This document shows positions 1 to 6,796 of a DNA stretch of 19,207 nucleotides, piece after piece. The stretch is taken from positions 1 to 19,207 of the forward strand of contig JAEWVC010000054.1 of NCBI GenBank assembly GCA_023459275.1. Reading direction: 5' to 3'. The stretch's first letter is position 1; each line of letters opens with the position of its first letter. A program made the position numbers and the translations under genes. Origin of the DNA: Bacillota bacterium. Its GTDB lineage: Bacteria; Bacillota; Clostridia; Christensenellales; Aristaeellaceae. The notes beneath the pieces were generated by a model, which worked only from the letters and a program-made list of their open reading frames with translations, ran no database searches and had not been told where the DNA came from.

Positions 1-286
1 GCCGGAGCGATGCGGCAGGAGCCTCTTACCTGTCTTGAAACAACGGGATGGTCCGGGCCAAATCGCTCTATGGCGTTTGAAAACAGATGGCCAAGCTGAA
101 TATCCTGATTGCGCCGGCGAGCCTGTACCTGGCCTGCAAGCGGGGTTTTCCGGCCTCATCAGGTTTCCGGCACGGCGGAAAACGGAACACCGTTATGCGG
201 CTTCATGTATGCTTTCACCGCAAAGCCTGCCTTTCCTGTAGTGTGCGGCATGGCCCTGGCCGGGCTGGCCGAGCCAAATCCAGCAT
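1..286. other. Leader region, no recognisable gene
   Basis: I see no convincing gene here. Several short overlapping open frames of about 60 to 70 codons exist, but none has a good ribosome binding site or recognisable protein content. The stretch is fairly GC-rich and ends where the AT-rich rfbA promoter begins. It could hold the degraded end of an upstream gene, but nothing supports a particular assignment. Confidence 0.5.
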
Positions 287-314
287 TTGACTAAAATAAT
301 AAATATGTTATAAT
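287..314 (+). promoter_or_regulatory. Sigma-A type promoter of the rfbACBD operon
   Basis: The -35 box is TTGACT (287-292) and the -10 box is TATAAT (309-314), separated by 16 bases. A TG one base upstream of the -10 (306-307) makes it an extended -10 promoter. Transcription should start near 321, giving a leader of about 38 bases. A small hairpin, CCGA-TTAT-TCGG (319-330), lies at the probable start. This is the best promoter match in the window and implies vigorous constitutive expression. Confidence 0.8.
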
Positions 315-358
315 GTCACCGATTATTCGGAGAGCTTGAATGATTTGGGGGCAGGAAT

Positions 359-1246
359 ATGAAAGGGATCATACTGGCAGGAGGCGCCGGAACGCGGCTC
401 TATCCCCTCACCATGGTTACCAGCAAACAGCTCTTGCCTGTATATGATAAACCCATGATTTATTATCCGCTATCCACGCTGATGCTTGCCGGCATCCGCG
501 ATATTCTGATTATTTCGACCCCTGAAGACACGCCCCGGTTTGAGCATCTTTTGGGAAACGGGCATCAGTTTGGTATTACGCTGTCCTATAAGGTGCAGCC
601 TTCGCCCGACGGCCTTGCGCAGGCTTTTATCATAGGGGAGGAATTCATAGGCGATGATTGCTGCGCAATGGTGTTGGGGGACAACATTTTTTACGGCAAT
701 GGCTTCATTCGCCTTTTGCAGGCAGCCAGAGAAAATGCCGAACAAAAAGGCCGCGCCACAGTATTTGGTTATTTTGTTACTGATCCGGAGCGCTTTGGCG
801 TTGTGGAATTTGATGCCGAAGGCAGGGTTATCTCAGTAGAGGAAAAGCCAAAGCAACCCAAGAGCAATTACGCGATAACCGGTTTATACTTTTATGACAA
901 CCGGGCCGCAAGACTGGCAAAGGAAGTAAAGCCTTCTGCCCGGGGGGAATTGGAGATCACGGCACTCAATGCCATGTATCTTGAGGAAGGCAAGCTGGAT
1001 GTGCAGCTTCTTGGCCGCGGATTTGCCTGGCTTGACACCGGCACAATGGAATCACTGATAGATGCGGCGAACTTTGTACACATGATTGAAAAGCGCCAGG
1101 GAATAAAAATATCCGCTTTGGAAGAAATTGCTTATCGAAGCGGGTGGATTTCAAAAGAAGAGCTTCTTCAATCCGCAGCGCGCTATGGAAAATCACCATA
1201 CGGAGCGCATTTGGTGGCTGTAGCAGACGGGAAGGTGCATTACTGA
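359..1246 (+). CDS. rfbA: Glucose-1-phosphate thymidylyltransferase (RmlA/RfbA)
   Basis: First enzyme of dTDP-L-rhamnose synthesis: it joins dTTP and glucose-1-phosphate to give dTDP-glucose in the cytoplasm. The 295-residue length is normal for the family. The nucleotide-binding signature GGAGTRLYPLT lies at residues 8-18, the SKQLLPVYDKP segment at 22-32, the metal-binding LGDN at 106-109 and the sugar-binding EEKP at 161-164. The start is ATG with a G-rich Shine-Dalgarno (GGGGGCAGG) just upstream. Its TGA stop overlaps the rfbC ATG (TGATG), so the two are translationally coupled. It heads the operon directly behind a strong promoter. Base composition is lower in GC than rfbB and rfbD downstream. 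Confidence 0.97.
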   Translation: MKGIILAGGAGTRLYPLTMVTSKQLLPVYDKPMIYYPLSTLMLAGIRDILIISTPEDTPRFEHLLGNGHQFGITLSYKVQPSPDGLAQAFIIGEEFIGDDCCAMVLGDNIFYGNGFIRLLQAARENAEQKGRATVFGYFVTDPERFGVVEFDAEGRVISVEEKPKQPKSNYAITGLYFYDNRAARLAKEVKPSARGELEITALNAMYLEEGKLDVQLLGRGFAWLDTGTMESLIDAANFVHMIEKRQGIKISALEEIAYRSGWISKEELLQSAARYGKSPYGAHLVAVADGKVHY

Positions 1247-1791
1247 TGCAAAGGAAGGAAACGAATCTTCCGGGCGTGTTTCTTCTGGAGCCACGGGTAT
1301 TTGGCGACTATCGGGGCTATTTCATGGAGACGTATTCCGCAAATACATTTTCGCAGCTGGGTATTGATAATGTTTTCGTGCAGGATAACCAGAGCTTTAC
1401 CGCGCAAAAAGGGACGCTTCGCGGCCTTCATTTTCAAAACAATCCTATGGCGCAAGCCAAACTGGTCAGGGTAACCCAGGGCTCGGTTTTGGATGTGGCG
1501 GTTGATCTTCGAAAAGATTCTCCATATTATTGCCAGTGGACTGCCGTTGAGCTTTCTGCACAAAACAGGCAAATGCTGTTCATCCCCAAAGGTTTTGCGC
1601 ACGGCTTTCTGACGCTTACCGACAATGTGGAATTTGTGTATAAGGTCGATAACTTCTACAGCAAGGAATGCGACCGGTCCATTCGTTATGATGATCCCCA
1701 GATTGCCGTAGACTGGGGTGTTCCCAATCCGATCCTATCCGAGAAGGATCTGGCCGCGCCTTTTCTGAAAGAAAGCGACATCAATTTTTAG
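1246..1791 (+). CDS. rfbC: dTDP-4-dehydrorhamnose 3,5-epimerase (RmlC/RfbC)
   Basis: Third enzymatic step of the pathway: epimerises dTDP-4-keto-6-deoxyglucose at C3 and C5 to the L-lyxo form. The protein is 181 residues, the usual length of this cupin-fold family. GTLRGLHFQ at residues 56-64 carries the probable catalytic base His62; FAHGF (117-121) and the VYKVDNFY segment (131-138) are also typical. The ATG at 1246 overlaps the rfbA stop and has a GGGAAGG site upstream. The frame is open about 34 codons further upstream, but that stretch overlaps rfbA and does not resemble the family, so the overlapping ATG is chosen. An A-rich run follows the stop. Confidence 0.96.
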   Translation: MQRKETNLPGVFLLEPRVFGDYRGYFMETYSANTFSQLGIDNVFVQDNQSFTAQKGTLRGLHFQNNPMAQAKLVRVTQGSVLDVAVDLRKDSPYYCQWTAVELSAQNRQMLFIPKGFAHGFLTLTDNVEFVYKVDNFYSKECDRSIRYDDPQIAVDWGVPNPILSEKDLAAPFLKESDINF

Positions 1792-1883
1792 AAAAAAACG
1801 GATGCCTTCCTGCTTGGACGAGCGCTGCTGTTTTTTTGCTGCTGGAGGATTTTACGTTCATTCTGAAACGGAGGACACACCGA

Positions 1884-2927
1884 ATGACAATCATTGTGAC
1901 CGGAGGAGCCGGATTCATAGGGAGCAATTTCATCTACTATCAGCTGAAAAACCATCCGGAAGACCGGGTGGTGTGCCTGGACGCGCTGACCTATGCCGGC
2001 AATCTTCAAACACTGGAGGATGCGCTCAAGCGGGAGCGCTTCCGCTTTGTCAAGGGCGATATCGCCGACCGGGCCTGTGTGGACCGTCTTTTTGAAGAAG
2101 AGAAGCCGGATATCATCGTCAATTTTGCGGCTGAAAGCCATGTGGACCGGTCCATTGAAAGCCCGGAGATCTTCCTGCGCACAAACGTGATGGGCACGCA
2201 GGTGCTGATGGAGGCCTGCCGCAAGCATGGCATTGGCCGCTACCACCAGGTTTCCACGGACGAAGTATACGGCGATCTTCCCCTGGACAGGCCGGACCTT
2301 TTCTTCCGGGAGGATACCCCCATCCACACTTCCAGCCCCTATTCCGCCAGCAAAGCCTCCGCGGACCTTCTTGTGCTGGCCTATTACAGGACATTCAAGC
2401 TGCCTGTTTCCATCACCCGCTGCTCCAACAACTACGGGCCGTATCACTTCCCCGAAAAGCTGATTCCGCTGATGATCACAAGGGCGCTGTCGGATCAGCC
2501 GCTTCCCGTATATGGCCGGGGGGAAAACGTGCGTGACTGGCTGTATGTGGAGGACCATTGCTCGGCAATTGATCTTGTGATGCGCGGCGGGCGTGCGGGC
2601 GAAGTCTACAATGTCGGCGGCCATAACGAGCGTACAAACCTGGAGGTGGTCAAGACCGTGCTGGCCGCGCTGGGCAAGCCCGAGAGCCTGATCCGGTTTG
2701 TGACCGACAGACCCGGGCACGACATGCGCTACGCCATTGACCCCGGCAAGATCCACGCGGAGCTTGGCTGGCTGCCCTCCACCAATTTTGACGAAGGTAT
2801 TCAAAAAACCGTTGCCTGGTATCTTGACAATAAGAGCTGGTGGGAAAGCATATTGAAGGGTGAATATCAGGGATACTATCAGCGGATGTACGGCGGCCGC
2901 GAGGAATCGGGGAAGGTGGACGCATGA
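1884..2927 (+). CDS. rfbB: dTDP-glucose 4,6-dehydratase (RmlB/RfbB)
   Basis: Second enzyme of the pathway: an NAD-dependent SDR-fold dehydratase converting dTDP-glucose to dTDP-4-keto-6-deoxyglucose. It has 347 residues. The Rossmann motif TGGAGFIGS is at residues 6-14, the catalytic TDE triad (STDEVYGD) at 125-127, and the YxxxK pair at Tyr153/Lys157. I chose ATG 1884 because GGAGG at 1870-1874 sits 9 bases upstream and the protein then starts right at the Rossmann strand; the frame continues further 5' without such support. A 92-base gap separates it from rfbC. Its TGA overlaps the rfbD ATG (ATGA). GC content is visibly higher than in rfbA and rfbC. Confidence 0.97.
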   Translation: MTIIVTGGAGFIGSNFIYYQLKNHPEDRVVCLDALTYAGNLQTLEDALKRERFRFVKGDIADRACVDRLFEEEKPDIIVNFAAESHVDRSIESPEIFLRTNVMGTQVLMEACRKHGIGRYHQVSTDEVYGDLPLDRPDLFFREDTPIHTSSPYSASKASADLLVLAYYRTFKLPVSITRCSNNYGPYHFPEKLIPLMITRALSDQPLPVYGRGENVRDWLYVEDHCSAIDLVMRGGRAGEVYNVGGHNERTNLEVVKTVLAALGKPESLIRFVTDRPGHDMRYAIDPGKIHAELGWLPSTNFDEGIQKTVAWYLDNKSWWESILKGEYQGYYQRMYGGREESGKVDA

Positions 2928-3769
2928 AGGTTTTGGTGACGGGCGCCAAAGGACAGCTGGGGTCGGATGTGTGCAAATGCCTTGCGGCCCGGAACATCCC
3001 CCATAAAGGGGTGGATCTGGCGGATTTCGACCTGACGGACCGGCAGGCCGCCTTCGATGCCATATCCGCATATGCGCCGGATGTGATCGTGCATTGCGCG
3101 GCATACACGGCGGTGGATAAGGCTGAGGCGAACCGGGAGATTTGCCAAAGAGTCAATGTGGACGGCACGCGCCATGTGGCTTTGGCGGCCAGGGAACTGG
3201 GGGCCAAAATGGTCTATATCTCTACGGATTACGTGTTTGACGGCCAGGGGGAGACCCCGTTCGAGGTGGATGCGCCCCTGCGCCCCGGCAATGTATACGG
3301 CCTGACCAAGGCCCAGGGGGAGGAGGAGGTGCGCGCCCTCCTTTCCCGGCATTTTATCGTCCGCATCAGCTGGGTGTTTGGCGTCAACGGGAACAATTTT
3401 GTCAAGACAATGGTGCGGCTTGGCAGGGAAAAAGAATCCCTGAACGTGGTGGATGACCAGATCGGCTCTCCCACCTATACGCAGGACCTGGCGCCTCTTT
3501 TGTGCGACATGATCGCCACGGAGCGCTACGGCACCTACCATGCCACCAACGAGGGGGTTTGCTCTTGGTACGAGTTTGCCTGCTTCATTATGGAAAAGGC
3601 GCAGCTTCCCTGCAAGGTGAATCCCATCTCCACCCGGGACTATCCCGCCCCGGCCAAACGCCCCCTCAATTCCAGGCTCAGCAAAAAAAGCCTGGATGAG
3701 GCGGGGTTTTCCAGGCTTCCCAGCTGGCAGGACGCTGCCGAACGCTACCTTGCAGTTTTGGAAGAATAG
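2924..3769 (+). CDS. rfbD: dTDP-4-dehydrorhamnose reductase (RmlD/RfbD), copy 1
   Basis: Last step of dTDP-L-rhamnose synthesis: NAD(P)H-dependent reduction at C4. The protein has 281 residues. GAKGQLG (7-13) is the cofactor-binding loop; STDYVFDG (100-107) and Tyr125/Lys129 of YGLTK form the SDR active site. The ATG overlaps the rfbB stop. Its last 87 coding bases before position 3733 (3646-3732) are identical to a second, inverted rfbD whose 3' end is at 19121-19207. The two copies then differ by single bases, including the stop: TAG here lines up with GAG in the other copy, so this protein ends two residues earlier. Confidence 0.96.
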   Translation: MKVLVTGAKGQLGSDVCKCLAARNIPHKGVDLADFDLTDRQAAFDAISAYAPDVIVHCAAYTAVDKAEANREICQRVNVDGTRHVALAARELGAKMVYISTDYVFDGQGETPFEVDAPLRPGNVYGLTKAQGEEEVRALLSRHFIVRISWVFGVNGNNFVKTMVRLGREKESLNVVDDQIGSPTYTQDLAPLLCDMIATERYGTYHATNEGVCSWYEFACFIMEKAQLPCKVNPISTRDYPAPAKRPLNSRLSKKSLDEAGFSRLPSWQDAAERYLAVLEE

Positions 3770-3995
3770 CTTTTCTGAAAAAATGGGGCTGCCCTTGGCA
3801 GGTGGACGGTTTCTTTCTCTTTGAACATTGCGGCAATGTGTTTTACAAAAATTTTAATCGTGTGGCGGATCCTTTGTACTGCCGGCCAGAGAATAATGGA
3901 TTCCAGCAGGGGTATCAAAGGTAAAATGAACTGCTTCGCAGCCCTTGTAAGCCAAGCTGGAATCTGTTGCTCCTTTACATAGTATCCTTACAAAC
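3770..3995. other. Convergent intergenic spacer between rfbD and the GtrB-like gene
   Basis: This 226-base stretch separates two convergent genes. It carries the inverted repeat described separately (3899-3964). A weak 5-bp hairpin (CTGCC-CTT-GGCAG, 3789-3801) lies just after rfbD and is followed by a pyrimidine-rich stretch, but it is not a convincing intrinsic terminator. No open frame of interest is present. Confidence 0.45.
3899..3964. repeat. 9-bp perfect inverted repeat in the convergent spacer
   Basis: GATTCCAGC (3899-3907) is matched by its exact complement GCTGGAATC (3956-3964), and the stem can be extended outward by two G-T wobble pairs. The 48-base loop contains its own small hairpin CTGC-TTC-GCAG (3931-3941). 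No T-run follows on either strand, so a standard rho-independent terminator is unlikely. It may be a structured transcript end, a protein-binding site or a remnant of a small mobile element. Confidence 0.45.
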
Positions 3996-4988
3996 CTAGG
4001 CGATTGTTTTCTCATAAGAATTGTCGTGCTGCTTTTGAGCAGAGGCTCTCTCATCAAAATTGATGCGCTCTTGCTCGATAACCAACGGCCTGTTAATGAT
4101 TCGGTTGTTGATGTTAAGAATATATTCGCCCAACAGACCAATAAAGAACAATTGCACAGCACCGATAAAGAAAATGCCAATCATCATCGGAGCCTGCCCT
4201 GCGGAAAAGCGGTCCCACATGAGCAGTTTCAATATCAAATAGACGAAGCCGATGAGAATGCTTATCAGACCCGCAAGACCGCCAAGAAACACAGCCAAAC
4301 GTAAACCGATCTTCGTATAGGACGTAAAAGACAGCATAGCCGCATCATACAAGCTATACCAGTTGTTATGCGTTTTCCCGGCACGGCGTTTCTGCTGCTC
4401 ATAGGGGATGTCATAGTGGTCGGGCGCAAATTCCGCAACAATGCCTCGAAGGAAAGGAAGCGGGTCATTCAAACCGCGCATGACATCGATAAAACTTCTA
4501 TCGTAAAGGCCAAATCCGGTAAAATGCTCTATCTGTTCGATACTGCTCATTTTTTTGACCAACTTATAATAAATCGACCGCAGGAAGTACATCACCTTTC
4601 CTTCCTTACTGGTCGTCTTAATGGCGCAGACAACGTTGTGCCCATCTTCCCACTTGCGCACGAAAGCCGGGATCATATCAACAGGATCCTGAAAATCGGC
4701 GCAAAGCAGAATGGCGCAATCGCCGGTAGTTTGGCCCAAGCCGTAATAGGGGCTATTGAACTGGCCAAAGTTCTTCATGTTGAAGATCGCTTTTACATGA
4801 TGGTCTTCCGCACAGATTTCACGAATGATGTTGCGTGTTCCATCCTTTGACTTATTGTCAATAAAAAGTATTTCATATTGATATTGGGGCAAGCTTTTCT
4901 CGAGTTCATCCTTAACAGCCAGATAAATCGGCCGGACATTCTCCTCTTCATTGTAACAGGGGATCACCACCGAGATCTTCTTTCTCAC
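3996..4988 (-). CDS. GtrB/DPM1-like polyprenyl-phosphate glycosyltransferase (GT2)
   Basis: Probably transfers a sugar from its nucleotide donor to undecaprenyl phosphate on the cytoplasmic face of the membrane. The 330-residue protein begins with a GT2 fold: SVVIPCYNEEENV (6-18), DNKSKDGT (44-51) and an ADFQDP motif (97-102) that replaces the classic DxD. Two membrane segments follow (about 230-257 and 267-290), then a charged tail, the arrangement of GtrB, ArnC and DPM1-like enzymes. The start is GTG, overlapping the upstream TGA stop (GTGA), so it is coupled to the SDR gene. A GtrA-like protein lies two genes upstream, the usual flippase partner. It is the last gene of the minus-strand run. 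The sugar it carries cannot be read from the sequence. Confidence 0.88.
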   Translation of the reverse strand: MRKKISVVIPCYNEEENVRPIYLAVKDELEKSLPQYQYEILFIDNKSKDGTRNIIREICAEDHHVKAIFNMKNFGQFNSPYYGLGQTTGDCAILLCADFQDPVDMIPAFVRKWEDGHNVVCAIKTTSKEGKVMYFLRSIYYKLVKKMSSIEQIEHFTGFGLYDRSFIDVMRGLNDPLPFLRGIVAEFAPDHYDIPYEQQKRRAGKTHNNWYSLYDAAMLSFTSYTKIGLRLAVFLGGLAGLISILIGFVYLILKLLMWDRFSAGQAPMMIGIFFIGAVQLFFIGLLGEYILNINNRIINRPLVIEQERINFDERASAQKQHDNSYEKTIA

Positions 4989-5914
4989 TTCTTACCCATC
5001 TCCTTACACCAAGCTATTGTTTTGCCAATGCCTTCTTCTAAGGATGTTTCCGGAGAAAATCCCGTATCCATCTGCAATGTATCTATATCGGCACACAAGT
5101 ACATGACCTGTTTCTCAGGGTAGGGCAGATCCCCCAGGCCGACACGGCAGCCCGGCCGCACCAAATGGCACAGATATGTCAGGGCATCTGCCAAAGATAC
5201 TGTTTTCCCGCTGCCAAGGCAGTACACTGCTCCATCCTTCCCCTTTTCCGCCATGAGCCGGAATGCAAGCGCCGCGTCTTCGCTGAAAAGGAAATCCCAC
5301 TGCTGTTCGCCTTTTGTAAAATGCACTTCGCTGCCGGCAAGCAGTTTCCTAATTGTAGACATCACCAGCGTATAAGGATTGTCCATAGGGCCATACACAC
5401 TGAGTATCCGCGCCCACATGAACCGGATTCCCAATTGCTCCGCATACAGCCTGCCAAGCCTTCCCGCATCCAGTTTGGCGATGCCGTATCCTGTGATAGG
5501 GGCCGCAGGTAGATCAGGCGCTAGCTTAATACCCGCTTTGGGTCCGTATTCCGCTTGAGAGCCCGCACCGATAAACGTCGTACAGCCCAGCTTTTTTGCC
5601 AGACCCATCGCGTCCAGCGTATAGCCGATATTGGCATGCTGCAGGTAAACGTCGTCTCGAGCAGTACCGTACGTCCCCGCCCACGCAAAATGGAAGAAGG
5701 TATCGTAGGCCCCCTTCACCTGACTAAGCGGGAAATTTCTCAGCTCTGATATATCGCAGGCAATGCTTTTTACAAGCGCAGTTACGGTAAGGTTCACTGC
5801 TTTTTCCGAATATGGCCGGGTAATGGCAAGCACCTCAATCCCCGCAGACACCAACTGACGGACGAGGGTTGCTCCGATCATGCCGCTGGCCCCTGTTACT
5901 ACGACGCGTCTCAT
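4985..5914 (-). CDS. SDR-family NAD(P)-dependent sugar reductase/epimerase (YerF-like candidate)
   Basis: A 309-residue extended SDR protein. TGASGMIG (7-14) is the cofactor loop, and Tyr143/Lys147 in YGIAK form the catalytic pair; GAGSQAEYG (117-125) occupies the position of the active-site Ser/Thr strand. A clear AAGGAG site precedes the ATG. The gene sits in a run with rfbF, rfbG, rfbH and a ThDP enzyme. By comparison with the Yersinia yersiniose pathway I infer that it reduces the acetyl branch or a keto group of a CDP-3,6-dideoxy sugar, as YerF does. Alternatives are a CDP-paratose/abequose synthase type 4-ketoreductase or a plain epimerase. The SDR assignment is firm; the substrate is inference. 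Confidence 0.8.
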   Translation of the reverse strand: MRRVVVTGASGMIGATLVRQLVSAGIEVLAITRPYSEKAVNLTVTALVKSIACDISELRNFPLSQVKGAYDTFFHFAWAGTYGTARDDVYLQHANIGYTLDAMGLAKKLGCTTFIGAGSQAEYGPKAGIKLAPDLPAAPITGYGIAKLDAGRLGRLYAEQLGIRFMWARILSVYGPMDNPYTLVMSTIRKLLAGSEVHFTKGEQQWDFLFSEDAALAFRLMAEKGKDGAVYCLGSGKTVSLADALTYLCHLVRPGCRVGLGDLPYPEKQVMYLCADIDTLQMDTGFSPETSLEEGIGKTIAWCKEMGKK

Positions 5915-6111
5915 GTTTGCTCCTTCCGGCGCCTATGTCTGACCACATGGGCTTGAAAATACTCCCGAATAAACCCGGTATCTCCTGTCATTGTGCTTGG
6001 TGCCTTGATGCATTGGCCAAATGCATGATTCCGCCTTTGGGGCGGTAAGCGCATGAATAATGCCTTGCTTTATCAGAAAATCCGCCTATGGTTTATTACA
6101 ACATACCTCAC
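5911..6111 (-). pseudogene. Possible decayed gene between gtrA-like and SDR genes
   Basis: Minus strand: a near-perfect Shine-Dalgarno (AAAAGGAGG, 6119-6127) stands 7 bases before a GTG (6109-6111). That frame runs 12 codons and hits TGA TAA. In the same frame a second open stretch begins at ATG 6052-6054, runs 47 codons and ends at a TGA (5911-5913) that overlaps the ATG of the SDR gene, as in the coupled gene pairs elsewhere in this operon. The tail reads like a basic protein end (VVRHRRRKEQT). I do not recognise the protein. A gene reduced by internal deletion would explain a strong start signal and a coupled stop in one frame, but chance is possible. Confidence 0.3.
6008..6045. repeat. 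Two adjacent small inverted repeats
   Basis: ATGCATT and AATGCAT (6008-6026, 5-base centre) form a 7-bp palindrome, and immediately after it CCGCC-TTTGG-GGCGG (6031-6045) forms a second short hairpin. Both lie within the 262-base gap between the gtrA-like and SDR genes, inside the possible decayed gene. No T-run follows, so terminator activity is doubtful. Confidence 0.35.
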
Positions 6112-6176
6112 CCGTTAACCTCCTTTTAAAGCAGGTGGTATATGGCAGACACCGAATCCTGGCGCGCATAAACCTC

Positions 6177-6611
6177 TTACCTAAAAACCCATTTCTTGTT
6201 CAGAAAAAAATTCAAGGGGATCGTCACCAATAGATTGATCATTGGCGCCAAACCTTCTGATATATGCAGCCTTTCCACCCAGAGATATAGCAACAACGCA
6301 CTAAGGATGTATGTACTTCCATAGGATAGGAATGTTCTGCCGTATGTTTTGATACATTCCTTGCCTTCTCTTTTCTCTTTGCTTTTGAACACATACTTGC
6401 TATTCCAGAAGTATGCATTTGTCACGCTAACAACAAATGCAAGCAAGTTGGATAGCTGATATTGCATATGCAACAGATAGAAGCACAACCAATAAACACT
6501 TAGAGAAATAAGGGTGTTTGACACTCCTACAACTCCAAACTTCAAAAACTGAAAAAATGTGGCTTGTGTAAAACACTTTACCACCGCGTATATTTTCCCG
6601 GGAGTCTTCAT
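6177..6611 (-). CDS. GtrA-like membrane protein (putative polyprenyl-phosphate-sugar flippase)
   Basis: About 144 residues with four hydrophobic segments. The first begins with FLKFGVVGVSNTLISL, the hallmark of the GtrA family, and the protein ends with NFFLNKKWVF, also typical. GtrA proteins are thought to flip undecaprenyl-phosphate-linked sugars across the membrane for a GT-C transferase outside. An in-frame ATG lies 13 codons upstream (6650); I prefer 6611 because family members start just before the first membrane span, although neither start has an ideal ribosome binding site. It is separated from its likely partner GtrB by the SDR gene. It lies in an AT-rich stretch. Confidence 0.85.
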   Translation of the reverse strand: MKTPGKIYAVVKCFTQATFFQFLKFGVVGVSNTLISLSVYWLCFYLLHMQYQLSNLLAFVVSVTNAYFWNSKYVFKSKEKREGKECIKTYGRTFLSYGSTYILSALLLYLWVERLHISEGLAPMINLLVTIPLNFFLNKKWVFR

Positions 6612-6796
6612 GCTTCCACAACTTTCAAATAAGTTTTGGCAAAATAGCATTTATGGTTTTGCTTCCATAGGTGCATACTGCTGCTATTTCAGCCAGTAAT
6701 AACCACATGCTCAGAGATGGCCTTTTAGCTTTCCCCAGGCAATCTACAACCTGATCGCGCTCTTGCCTATCTCATGCTATGTGGCCCTCCTATATG

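Noticed and set aside
35..294. Three overlapping short plus-strand open frames before rfbA
   Set aside because: They overlap each other in different frames, lack Shine-Dalgarno sites and show no protein-like pattern.
1788..3104. Long minus-strand open frame (about 438 codons) opposite rfbB and rfbD
   Set aside because: Same reason: antisense to clear genes, no family resemblance and no ribosome binding site.
3789..3801. Intrinsic terminator after rfbD
   Set aside because: Only a 5-bp stem with a 3-base loop and no immediate T-run.
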